Below are positions 56,559 through 64,000 of a DNA stretch of 64,000 nucleotides, in pieces. Every line of letters starts with the position of its first letter. Within the stretch, counting starts at the first letter, position 1. Source of the stretch: UBA721 sp002705165 (GTDB lineage: Bacteria; Planctomycetota; Planctomycetia; Pirellulales; Pirellulaceae); assembly GCA_045565995.1 (NCBI GenBank), contig JBJLEF010000001.1, positions 1,984,001-2,048,000 on the forward strand. The letters are read 5' to 3'. Under the pieces are notes generated by a model that ran no database searches, was not told the origin of the DNA, and saw only the letters and a program-made list of their open reading frames with translations. The translations under genes were made by a program, and so were the position numbers.

Positions 56559-59366
56559 TCAGGAAAGCATTTCGGTGATCACCGTTGTAGCCTTTTTGAT
56601 GGCAGCAGGGATTTGGCTGGCATCCTTACCCCCAGCCTGGGCCATATCCGGTTTTCCGCCGCCACCACCACCGACGACAGGTGCAACTTCCCGGACCCAG
56701 TTACCGGCGTTGGCGCCTTGTTCGACTAGTGCATGACTGACTCCCGCGACGAGTACAACCTTATCCTCGCCCTGGGCAGCCAACAGTAGGATCGCAGAGG
56801 GCTCAACCTTCTTGCGAATTTGGTCAATGAGCTGACGCATCAGGCCAGGATTGGCACCTTTAGCTTCTGCAACGACGACCGTGGCATTCTGAATTTCGAT
56901 AGCGTGTTCTAACAATCCATCGGCAGACACATCTCCGGCAGACTTCAATTGTTCGAGCTGATCGGCAAGCTTGGCTTGCTCCGCTAAGAGACCATCAATT
57001 CGTTCTAACAAATCTCCGCTGGCAACGTTGAGTTGACGCGCCGCTTTTCGAATCTGAGTTCGCTGTTCGACGTATGTCAGGATCGCTGGCTTACCTTGTG
57101 TTATTTCAGTGGACACGTCGGCATTTGTATTCCCACTGGACAGATGCTTCTTCAGTTCACGGATTTGTCCGGTTAATAAATCGACCGCGCCGGTAAGTTC
57201 ACCCTGGGACGCAGACAATTTGTTGGTAGCCTGCGTATAGAGTGTTTTCACCTCCGTCATATATTCGGCAGCTTTGGCGCCAGTGAGAGCAATGATTCGC
57301 CTGGTTCCCGCAGCCACCCCTTCTTCTGATGTGATTTGGAAGCTACCTATTTGATCTGTAGCAGTTAAGTGGGTACCACCACATAATTCTTTGGAGAAGT
57401 CACCTATCGAAACCATACGTACTGGGTCCGGGTACTTCTCACCAAATAGCATCATCGCTCCTTGGGCCCGTGCTTCAGCTAGCGGAAGTGTTTCCCACTT
57501 AATGGAATGGTCGGAATTAACTAATTCCTGCACCTGGGATTCGATACTGAGTAATTCGTCGTCAGAGACAGGCTCCATATTGGTAAAGTCGAACCGTAAC
57601 CAATCCTCGTCTACTTTAGAGCCCTGTTGCTGCGCATGGGAACCGAGCGTATTTTGCAACGCATGGTGAAGGATGTGAGTTGCAGAATGAGCGCGACGAA
57701 TTCCGTCACGGCGTTCGGTATCGATTATTGTTTGAGCCGTTTCTCCTTCAGAAAGGGTGCCAGAAGCCAGATAACCAAAATGAAGGAATAGATTCCCGTC
57801 TTTTTGAGTATCTTCAACAACGAAAGAAGCGTTGTTCGTTTCAATGACCCCCGAGTCCCCAACCTGTCCACCCGACTCGCCATAAAATGCGGTCACATCC
57901 GTTACTAGAATCAATTTGCTGTCACTGGCATCCTGAGATTCGGTTTGGATATCGTCTCCGTCGGTGACTTGGATGATGATCCCTTTTATTTCAGCAGAAG
58001 TCTCGATTTCATCATAACCAAGGAATTTTGTTTCTTTGAGAGTCTCTTTGAGCCCCTCGACCGGACCTGTTTTGAATAGCTCAAACTGGGTCTTCCCTGA
58101 CTCGAGGCCGTGTTGTTCCATAGCCTGCCTAAATCCATCCCAATCAAAACTAAGTTCCAGATCGGTTGCCATTGATTCGACGAGTTCGGGAGGAACGCCG
58201 TATGTTTGATAGAGATCTGCGACGGTGGTACCAGGTATCTGATGTTGTCCGGATGACTTGAGTTCGCCAAAAGCGGCATCAATACGAGCCAGGCCGTCGT
58301 CGAGCGTTGCCAGAAAAGCGTTTTCTTCCTGTTTGATGACACTTTCCACACGATCGGATGTTTCACAGATGTCTGGGTAACCAGACTTCATTTGTTCCGT
58401 CACTGCTGAGACGAGTTGATAAAGGAATGGCTTCCTCATCCCCATTTGATGCCCGTCCAATACAGCTCGGCGGAGCAAACGCCGGATCACATACTTTTCT
58501 TTGTTTGGCCCTGGATAAACGTTTTCGTGGACTGCAAAAGTACAAGCGCGTACATGATCACAAATACGACGGAGGCGACGTCCATTGTTATCATCAGGGG
58601 TATACTTGACGCCTACGATTTCGCCAACCGCTTCCACGATCGGGCGGAGAATATCAATGTGGTAATTCGTATCCTGCCCCTGGATGACGGAAGCGATCCG
58701 CTCCAAGCCCATACCCGTATCAATGTTTCTGCTTGGTAACGGATGAAGGTTGTCAGGCGGGTTTCCAATTCGATTGAATTGGGTGAATACGAGATTCCAG
58801 ATTTCGACTTCTTCTCCCTTGGGGTCCAGGTAAAAGATTTCAGAACATGGACCGCAGACGCCATCTGGTCCACCGGACGGCGCGCCTGCCGGCCAGAAGT
58901 TATCGTCTTCACCGAGGCGTGTAATTCGTCCGGTGGGGAGGCCGATTTCATCGTGCCATATATCGGCTGCTTCATTATCGTCGAGGTAAACCGTTACGTT
59001 CAGACGCTCCGCGTCTAAACCCAGCCATTTGGTATCCGTAAGAAATTCCCAGGCCCAAGTGATCGCTTCTCTTTTGAAGTAGTCGCCGAAACTGAAATTT
59101 CCTAGCATTTCAAAAAATGTATGGTGATAGGAAGTACGCCCTACATTATCAATATCGCCTGTTCTTAGGCATTTCTGACTACTTGTCGCTCGTGTGAAAT
59201 CGAGTTTGACTTTGCCTAAAAAATGATCTTTGAACGGGTTCATTCCAGCTGGAGTGAAGAGTACAGATGGGTCCCAGGTGGGAACCAAGACGTCACTTTC
59301 ACAGCGGGTATGCCCTTTGCTCTCGTAGAAACTAAGATACTTTTCGCGTATTTCGTCGGTCTTCAT
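56559..59366 (-). CDS. alaS: Alanyl-tRNA synthetase
   Basis: 935 residues. Class II motif regions are at the N-terminus (FTPAGMNPFKDHFLG, TSYHHTFFEMLGNFSFGDYFKREAI, MGLERIASVIQG). The editing domain has HSATHILHHAL (HxxxH) around residue 566 and the CGGTHL motif near 668. The C-Ala domain ends with PVVGGGGGGKPDMAQAGGKD. It charges tRNA-Ala. It is somewhat longer than the usual ~875 residues, with extra sequence mainly between the tRNA-recognition and editing parts. A STAS-like gene is divergent. Confidence 0.97.
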   Translation of the reverse strand: MKTDEIREKYLSFYESKGHTRCESDVLVPTWDPSVLFTPAGMNPFKDHFLGKVKLDFTRATSSQKCLRTGDIDNVGRTSYHHTFFEMLGNFSFGDYFKREAITWAWEFLTDTKWLGLDAERLNVTVYLDDNEAADIWHDEIGLPTGRITRLGEDDNFWPAGAPSGGPDGVCGPCSEIFYLDPKGEEVEIWNLVFTQFNRIGNPPDNLHPLPSRNIDTGMGLERIASVIQGQDTNYHIDILRPIVEAVGEIVGVKYTPDDNNGRRLRRICDHVRACTFAVHENVYPGPNKEKYVIRRLLRRAVLDGHQMGMRKPFLYQLVSAVTEQMKSGYPDICETSDRVESVIKQEENAFLATLDDGLARIDAAFGELKSSGQHQIPGTTVADLYQTYGVPPELVESMATDLELSFDWDGFRQAMEQHGLESGKTQFELFKTGPVEGLKETLKETKFLGYDEIETSAEIKGIIIQVTDGDDIQTESQDASDSKLILVTDVTAFYGESGGQVGDSGVIETNNASFVVEDTQKDGNLFLHFGYLASGTLSEGETAQTIIDTERRDGIRRAHSATHILHHALQNTLGSHAQQQGSKVDEDWLRFDFTNMEPVSDDELLSIESQVQELVNSDHSIKWETLPLAEARAQGAMMLFGEKYPDPVRMVSIGDFSKELCGGTHLTATDQIGSFQITSEEGVAAGTRRIIALTGAKAAEYMTEVKTLYTQATNKLSASQGELTGAVDLLTGQIRELKKHLSSGNTNADVSTEITQGKPAILTYVEQRTQIRKAARQLNVASGDLLERIDGLLAEQAKLADQLEQLKSAGDVSADGLLEHAIEIQNATVVVAEAKGANPGLMRQLIDQIRKKVEPSAILLLAAQGEDKVVLVAGVSHALVEQGANAGNWVREVAPVVGGGGGGKPDMAQAGGKDASQIPAAIKKATTVITEMLS

Positions 59367-59598
59367 AGGTATTTCGTCGAAGGCGGTTCATTTGAAACGT
59401 TGAGTTGCCTCCATGGTTCAGAATGCAAACACGGAGGCCTAACCAGTTATCATATCCGCGACGCTCATGACTTGGAACCACTGATTCGCGTTCACCACGG
59501 ACGCAGAAAACTCAGCATTGACCGCAAGGGATATTTTTTAATATTATTTCGGTAACTTGTCTTGGAAACAATATTAGATACCGGACTCAGAGAATGTG

Positions 59599-59979
59599 AT
59601 GCAGGAAATATCACCAGGTTGGACAGTCGATTCTTATCATGAAGGTGACTGGTTGTGTTTGACTTTGAGCGCGCCGATTACGGACATTGCCCAAACTCCT
59701 ATCAACTTAGCTGACTTGATTGATACGCTTGTACGGCGTGAGTTTTTCACTCGTGTTATCGTTAATCTTGAGTCGATGCTTTATCTTCCGGCTAAACTGA
59801 TGCGTCAGCTGATCCTGTTGAAAGACAAGCTAGAGCAACGGGCTGGTCAACTGGCTTTGTGTGCCATGAATGACAAAGCTTATCAAAGCGTCACCGCACT
59901 GGGGCTCGAACGAGCCTTTCCAAACTACGACGGATTTCGGACCGTAACAGCTGGCTTTCGCCCTATTCAGCCAAGGTAA
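59599..59979 (+). CDS. STAS-domain-like (anti-anti-sigma) protein
   Basis: ATG at 59599 (a GTG directly before it is possible) gives 126 residues. The fold pattern is that of STAS proteins: strand (DWLCLTLSAPITDI), helix (NLADLIDTLVRREFF), strand (RVIVNLESMLYLPAKLMRQLILLKDKL), then a strand and helix (QLALCAMNDKAYQSVTALGLERAF). The usual D-S phosphorylation site is LESMLYL here, so Ser is present but displaced. It could act in a partner-switching regulatory module; no kinase is nearby. Confidence 0.65.
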   Translation: MQEISPGWTVDSYHEGDWLCLTLSAPITDIAQTPINLADLIDTLVRREFFTRVIVNLESMLYLPAKLMRQLILLKDKLEQRAGQLALCAMNDKAYQSVTALGLERAFPNYDGFRTVTAGFRPIQPR

Positions 59980-59999
59980 CACACTAGAGAGAGCGGAGT

Positions 60000-61625
60000 T
60001 TAGATCCACGGTGGTTTTTCGCCTGCGGAAGGCAATTCGATACTCTTAACCGATTTAATCCCTTGTTGAGACGCCAGATCAGCTGTCGCTTCAGCCGTCG
60101 GGATGCTATCAAGATTTAACACTCCGATAGCCTGGCCACCAGGTTGAGCTTCTATAGGGCGACCGACCGACATTTGAGCGATATTGATTTTGTGAGTACC
60201 AAGTGTGGTGCCCATATTACCAATAATGCCAGGTAGGTCATCATGTACGAAAATTAACATGTTTCCGTCTAGATAAGACTCGAGTCGCATGTCATCGAGA
60301 CGAATAAGCCGTGGCATATTGTTGCCGAAGACGGTGCCTCCGGCAGTGTAGCTACCCTTATCCGTTGTTAGCGTCACCGTCATGGATGAGGCAAACGCCG
60401 CCATTTCGCTCGAATGGAATTCACTAACTTCGATACCTCGTTCTTTGAGAAGTACCTGAGAATTGACAATATTCACCGAGTCTTCCAACGCTTCGTTCAA
60501 TAAACCGGCACAAAGGGAAGCGGTGAGTAGTTTGGTATCTTCATCCGCAACATGACCGCGGTACTCAATTTTGACGGATTGAACGCCGCCTTCATCCCAT
60601 TGGTCGAGGAAGATACCCATGCGGTAGGATAATTCTAAATAACCCGCCAGAGCCTCAAGTGTTTTTGGGTCAACGGCAGCTACGTTCACAGCGTGTCTGA
60701 CAGCACCAGTAGTCAGAAAATTGACTGCTAGTTCCACAGCCTCCACCGCAACCTGCGTCTGAGCTTCTTCAGTAGACGCGCCTAGATGGGGAGTACATAT
60801 GACTCCCTCTTTTTGGAACAGCGGGCTGTCTGTACAGGGTTCGGTTTCAAATACGTCGAGTGCAACTCCAGCCAAAATACCTTCATCTAGTCCCTGGGCC
60901 AGAGCGGTTTCGTCGTAGATTCCACCCCGGGCACAGTTAATTAGGCGGGCCCCTGGTTTTAACAATGACAGCTGCTCCACACCAATGAGGCCTTTGGTCT
61001 GAGGTGTTAGAGGAGTATGTACTGTGAGGTAATCAACAAGCGGAAGCATTTCGTCGACGGTGTCACAAAGTTCGATTCCAAGTTTACTTGCTTGTTCAGC
61101 GGTCAGGAACGGGTCAAATCCCAGGAGATTCATTTGAAATGCCTGAGCTCGTTTTGCAACCTCCTGACCGATGCGGCCCAGTCCGACGACCCCTAAGGTC
61201 TTACCGGAAAGCTGAGATCCCATATAAGCTTTGCGTTCCCAGCGTCCTTCTCGCAGGCTTTGAAATGCGGGAGCAACATTTCGGCTTAATGCCAGCATCA
61301 GTGTCATGGCATGTTCGGCAGTACTGAACGTGTTACCGGTCGGGGTATTCATTACGATGATTCCCTGACGAGTAGCCGCCGGCTTATCGATGTTGTCTGT
61401 GCCTACGCCAGCGCGAACAATGACCTTCAGACGCGTATTGTCGGTCAACACATCTTCTGACAAGGTAACTCCACTGCGACAGATAGCTCCGTCTGCCTCT
61501 CGTAACGCCGTCTTAAGCTCTTCATCTTTTAAGCCGGTTTGGACAACGTATTCGATATTGTCTGACTGCTCTAAAAGGGAGAGGCCTTCCTGAGCGATAT
61601 TGTCGAGGACGATGATTTTAGGCAT
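60000..61625 (-). CDS. serA: D-3-phosphoglycerate dehydrogenase
   Basis: 541 residues, the long form. NAD motif VVGLGRIGQEVAKRAQAF near residue 144, substrate loop RAGVGTDNID, catalytic His in CTPHLGASTEEAQ. An intervening domain (~315-450, VNVAAVDPKTLEALAGYLELSYRMG) and a C-terminal ACT domain (LIFVHDDLPGIIGNMGTTLGTHKINIAQMSVGR) follow, the ACT domain allowing serine feedback. First step of serine synthesis. serC lies 70 bp upstream on the same strand, so the pair is probably co-transcribed. Confidence 0.95.
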   Translation of the reverse strand: MPKIIVLDNIAQEGLSLLEQSDNIEYVVQTGLKDEELKTALREADGAICRSGVTLSEDVLTDNTRLKVIVRAGVGTDNIDKPAATRQGIIVMNTPTGNTFSTAEHAMTLMLALSRNVAPAFQSLREGRWERKAYMGSQLSGKTLGVVGLGRIGQEVAKRAQAFQMNLLGFDPFLTAEQASKLGIELCDTVDEMLPLVDYLTVHTPLTPQTKGLIGVEQLSLLKPGARLINCARGGIYDETALAQGLDEGILAGVALDVFETEPCTDSPLFQKEGVICTPHLGASTEEAQTQVAVEAVELAVNFLTTGAVRHAVNVAAVDPKTLEALAGYLELSYRMGIFLDQWDEGGVQSVKIEYRGHVADEDTKLLTASLCAGLLNEALEDSVNIVNSQVLLKERGIEVSEFHSSEMAAFASSMTVTLTTDKGSYTAGGTVFGNNMPRLIRLDDMRLESYLDGNMLIFVHDDLPGIIGNMGTTLGTHKINIAQMSVGRPIEAQPGGQAIGVLNLDSIPTAEATADLASQQGIKSVKSIELPSAGEKPPWI

Positions 61626-61695
61626 TGGCTTTATTTTAAATAAGTTGGATTAAGTGTGAGATAGAGATGGCTACCAAAGACCTGTGTTCCATGAA

Positions 61696-62796
61696 TTAGC
61701 TATTCTGAGTATAGAATGACTTCATGAAATCGCGAAGAGCCAGAACGCCTTCTTGGGACATAGCATTATAGATGGAAGCACGAATACCGCCGATACTACG
61801 ATGGCCTTTGAGACTGTTTAATCCTTGTTGGCCAGCTTCCCTGATGAATTTGGAGGTTAATTCATCACTAGCGAGATTGAATGCGATATTCATTTTTGAA
61901 CGATGTTCACGTTCGGCGTGTCCCCGATACATATCACTGCATTCATCGATGACATCATAGATGAGGTTTGCTTTGGTGAGATTGTATTCAGCTATTTGCG
62001 CCAGTCCGCCCCTATCATTGATCAGCCATTGGCAGATTAAATCGATGACATAGATTCCAAATGTCGGCGGCGTGTTGAACATTGAGTTTTGTTCAACGTG
62101 AGTTTTGAAGTTGAGGTATCCAGGCAGGTCATCGGAGCTTCGATTGAGTAGGTCTTTACGGATGACTACGATGGTGACTCCAGAAGGTCCGGCATTCTTT
62201 TGAGCACAGGCGTAGACGATTCCGTGACGTTCCAGGTCGATCGGGCGAGACAGGAAGTCGGAAGAAGCATCGCAAACCAACGCAGTGTTATTTGCTTCCG
62301 GCGGTTCGTCAAATTGGACTCCGTGGATGGTCTCATTTGAGGCATAGTATAAAAAGGCAGGGTCATCTGAAAGTGACAGGTCCGAGGAAGCAGGAAGTGT
62401 GTTAAAGTTGGACGTTTTCCCACTCCAGGCCACATCGATATTGCCGGCTCGTGAAGCTTCATCGTATGCCTTCTGGCTCCATGTGCCTGAAACGATGTAA
62501 GCAGCTCGGTCTTCAGCACTTCTTAGTAGATTCATGGGGATCATTGAGAACTGTAAGCGGCTGCCGCCTTGAAGAAAGAGGACTTCATGTGAGTCATCAA
62601 TTCCCAATAGCCGCTTTATACCTGCACGTGCAGAGTCGAGTACGTCGATGAAAGTTGTACTGCGGTGACTGATTTCCATAATACTGGCGCCACAGCCTTT
62701 GAAGTTCAGAAGTTCCCCTTGGATTTGCTCAAGTACTTTAAGGGGAATAGTAGCTGGGCCGGCGCTGAAATTGTACGTGCGGTCTGCAGTTGTCAT
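61696..62796 (-). CDS. serC: Phosphoserine aminotransferase
   Basis: 366 residues, starting TADRTYNFSAGPATIPLKVLEQIQ, the usual SerC N-terminus. The PLP lysine lies in YACAQKNAGPSGVTIVVIRKDLL. C-terminal KGHRSIGGIRASIYNAMSQEGV is characteristic. It makes phosphoserine from 3-phosphohydroxypyruvate, the product of the SerA reaction encoded just downstream. Confidence 0.95.
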   Translation of the reverse strand: MTTADRTYNFSAGPATIPLKVLEQIQGELLNFKGCGASIMEISHRSTTFIDVLDSARAGIKRLLGIDDSHEVLFLQGGSRLQFSMIPMNLLRSAEDRAAYIVSGTWSQKAYDEASRAGNIDVAWSGKTSNFNTLPASSDLSLSDDPAFLYYASNETIHGVQFDEPPEANNTALVCDASSDFLSRPIDLERHGIVYACAQKNAGPSGVTIVVIRKDLLNRSSDDLPGYLNFKTHVEQNSMFNTPPTFGIYVIDLICQWLINDRGGLAQIAEYNLTKANLIYDVIDECSDMYRGHAEREHRSKMNIAFNLASDELTSKFIREAGQQGLNSLKGHRSIGGIRASIYNAMSQEGVLALRDFMKSFYTQNS

Positions 62797-62910
62797 GGTT
62801 TGAATGCTTATAGTTAGCGAGGAAAACCTATCGATTTAACCGCGATTTTAGGCCCAATCCGTGACTATGTATACACCCGAGACAATGCCAGTCATTAAGA
62901 AACGAGTGGT

Positions 62911-63633
62911 TTAATATCGGCCGCGAGAGAGATCCTCATCCGCAACTCGCGTGTCAGAATTACCGTTTGGAGAAGGAACACCCGTACGGATTTGTTGATT
63001 AAGAGAGGCAATTCGAGTGGGGAGTTGAGCTTGCTGATTATCGAGTAGATAAGAGCGTTGATACTGAGCCAATGCCACTTCTGTTCGCCCTTCGGACTCA
63101 TTCAGAGCGGCAAGTGCTTTCCAAGCTCGGGCATCGTTTTTATCGATGGTGCAGGCTTTCTCTAAATGAAGACGAGCCGCCTGTGTATCTCCTAGTTCCT
63201 GATGAAGTCTGGCAAGTTCAACTCGTGGAGCAGATAAATGTGGTTTGTCTTGCGTCCAATTGTTTAATAGTGAAATGGCTCGGTCTTTACGGTCGGTTTG
63301 GGCAAGCAATACTGCCAGCCCTCGGTGAGAGTCCGTGTGATTCTCATCAAAATCAAGGCAGCGATTATAGAGGGCCTCGGACTCTTTTAGAAATCCCTGA
63401 TCTTTACTTTTTAGCCCCATTTGATGGTAGCTGACTGCCAGATTGTAATAAGCATCGGCATTGTTTTCCTCGGTGCCTAACGCATATTGAAAGCGTTCAA
63501 TCGCTTCGGGGAAGTGTCCCGCTTCATATAGTTGCACACCCTCAGAATTCCATCCATTGGCGGTGATGCCACAACCGGATAGGCACAGTGCTGCCAACAT
63601 CGTCGCCCAAAGATAGGATCTTTGAACGATCAT
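62911..63633 (-). CDS. TPR-repeat lipoprotein
   Basis: The start at MIVQRSYLW (63633) puts a lipobox (LCLSGC, Cys18) in place, giving 240 residues; the 37 upstream in-frame codons lack a signal-peptide pattern. TPR units follow: GVQLYEAGHFPEAIERFQYALGTEENNADAYYNLAVSYHQMG, YNRCLDFDENHTDSHRGLAVLLAQT, and LHQELGDTQAARLHLEKACTIDKND. It is probably anchored to the outer membrane as a scaffold. The C-terminal ~30 residues are polar and disordered. Confidence 0.75.
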   Translation of the reverse strand: MIVQRSYLWATMLAALCLSGCGITANGWNSEGVQLYEAGHFPEAIERFQYALGTEENNADAYYNLAVSYHQMGLKSKDQGFLKESEALYNRCLDFDENHTDSHRGLAVLLAQTDRKDRAISLLNNWTQDKPHLSAPRVELARLHQELGDTQAARLHLEKACTIDKNDARAWKALAALNESEGRTEVALAQYQRSYLLDNQQAQLPTRIASLNQQIRTGVPSPNGNSDTRVADEDLSRGRY

Positions 63634-63913
63634 AGTTAAGGCATTCTTCGCGTTTGAGCTATTTGTATCGTAGCAATCCATTTGGACAACCTCTTCAAGC
63701 CTATCCGTTTTCCGTTCCGGAGCAGGTGTTGGAACTACCTCCACGAATGTAAGTGGAGTGGAAGATTACCGACTTTAGTAGGCTCAAACAAGATCATTTG
63801 CTCCGTTTCGTCGATCTTATTTTCCACCTGATGTGATGCGAACTCAGGCGATTCCGGTTTTAGTTCGAAGGTCATATGAAAGGCAGTAGGCTTGATTCAA
63901 TTCACCGGAAGAC

Positions 63914-63951
63914 GAAAAACGGCCGAAGCTAATTCTCTAGCCTCGACCGTT
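63914..63951 (-). terminator. Terminator for the gene entering from the right edge
   Basis: The minus strand has AACGGTCGAGGCT, an 8-base loop and AGCTTCGGCCGTT followed by TTTCG. It lies 11 bp downstream of the stop at 63962. Confidence 0.85.
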
Positions 63952-63961
63952 GATTGATTCT

Positions 63962-64000
63962 TTAGAAGGAATAAGAGGTAATGGCTGAGTTACACTCTTT
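63962..64000 (-). CDS. C-terminal 12 codons of an off-window gene
   Basis: The minus strand reads K-E-C-N-S-A-I-T-S-Y-S-F-stop, immediately followed by a terminator, so a gene ends here. The terminal Phe with alternating hydrophobic/aromatic residues (AITSYSF) is reminiscent of an outer-membrane beta-barrel end, but 12 residues cannot establish this. Confidence 0.6.
   Translation of the reverse strand, partial: KECNSAITSYSF

Overview
The window looks like chromosomal DNA of a planctomycete (Planctomycetota; genus not resolvable by eye). Several things point there: secreted NIPSNAP, PQQ-propeller, EF-hand and sialate O-acetylesterase-like (SASA) proteins, sulfatase remnants, an HTTM/MORN fusion, a very large TolC-like lipoprotein, HlyD paralogues, and a mixture of ordinary housekeeping genes with many lineage-specific small proteins. 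Base composition is moderate, there are no rRNA genes, and I see no transposase, complete integrase, phage module or CRISPR array. Both edges cut genes: a secreted NIPSNAP protein on the left and the last 12 codons of a minus-strand gene on the right.

Layout. 1-2.7 kb: secreted NIPSNAP protein, small membrane protein, tRNA-Arg(UCU). 2.8-8 kb: a tight plus-strand catabolic operon (nitroreductase-like, enolase-superfamily dehydratase, 4-hydroxyproline epimerase-like, FAD amine dehydrogenase, zinc dehydrogenase) that reads as hydroxyproline or imino-acid catabolism. 8-13.5 kb: thioredoxin-like protein, DUF420, HTTM-MORN, DUF4832, cytochrome c and zinc-ribbon proteins. 13.7-22.3 kb: a TolC-like lipoprotein, three tandem HlyD adaptors and a MacB-type permease, with no ATPase gene beside them.

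22.3-32.4 kb is an accessory island ending at tRNA-Leu(UAA). It carries short signal-peptide proteins, tiny lipoproteins, a SASA esterase flanked by two sulfatase C-terminal remnants, an orphan SASA-C-like domain, and several families of repeats. These include a 155-bp direct repeat that duplicates the tRNA-Leu 3' end and its terminator, a 133-bp nearly identical noncoding repeat, and a shared 5' block plus signal peptide in front of unrelated mature proteins. This is the part of the window most likely to hold something undescribed.

32.5-64 kb returns to core genes: leuA, an ECF sigma factor operon, a 7Fe-type ferredoxin, HNH endonuclease, miaE, leuB, an ABC-F ATPase, a prepilin-peptidase-like protein without recognisable catalytic aspartates, tRNA-Asp(GUC), TPR proteins, an SDR reductase, a Gln/Asn-rich lipoprotein, superoxide dismutase, an acidic membrane protein, RNA cyclic phosphodiesterase, a PfkB kinase, a PQQ-repeat protein, recA, tpx, alaS, a STAS-like protein, serA and serC. 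Clear rho-independent terminators separate many of these units. All functional calls rest on motifs and recalled family resemblance; no database search was run.
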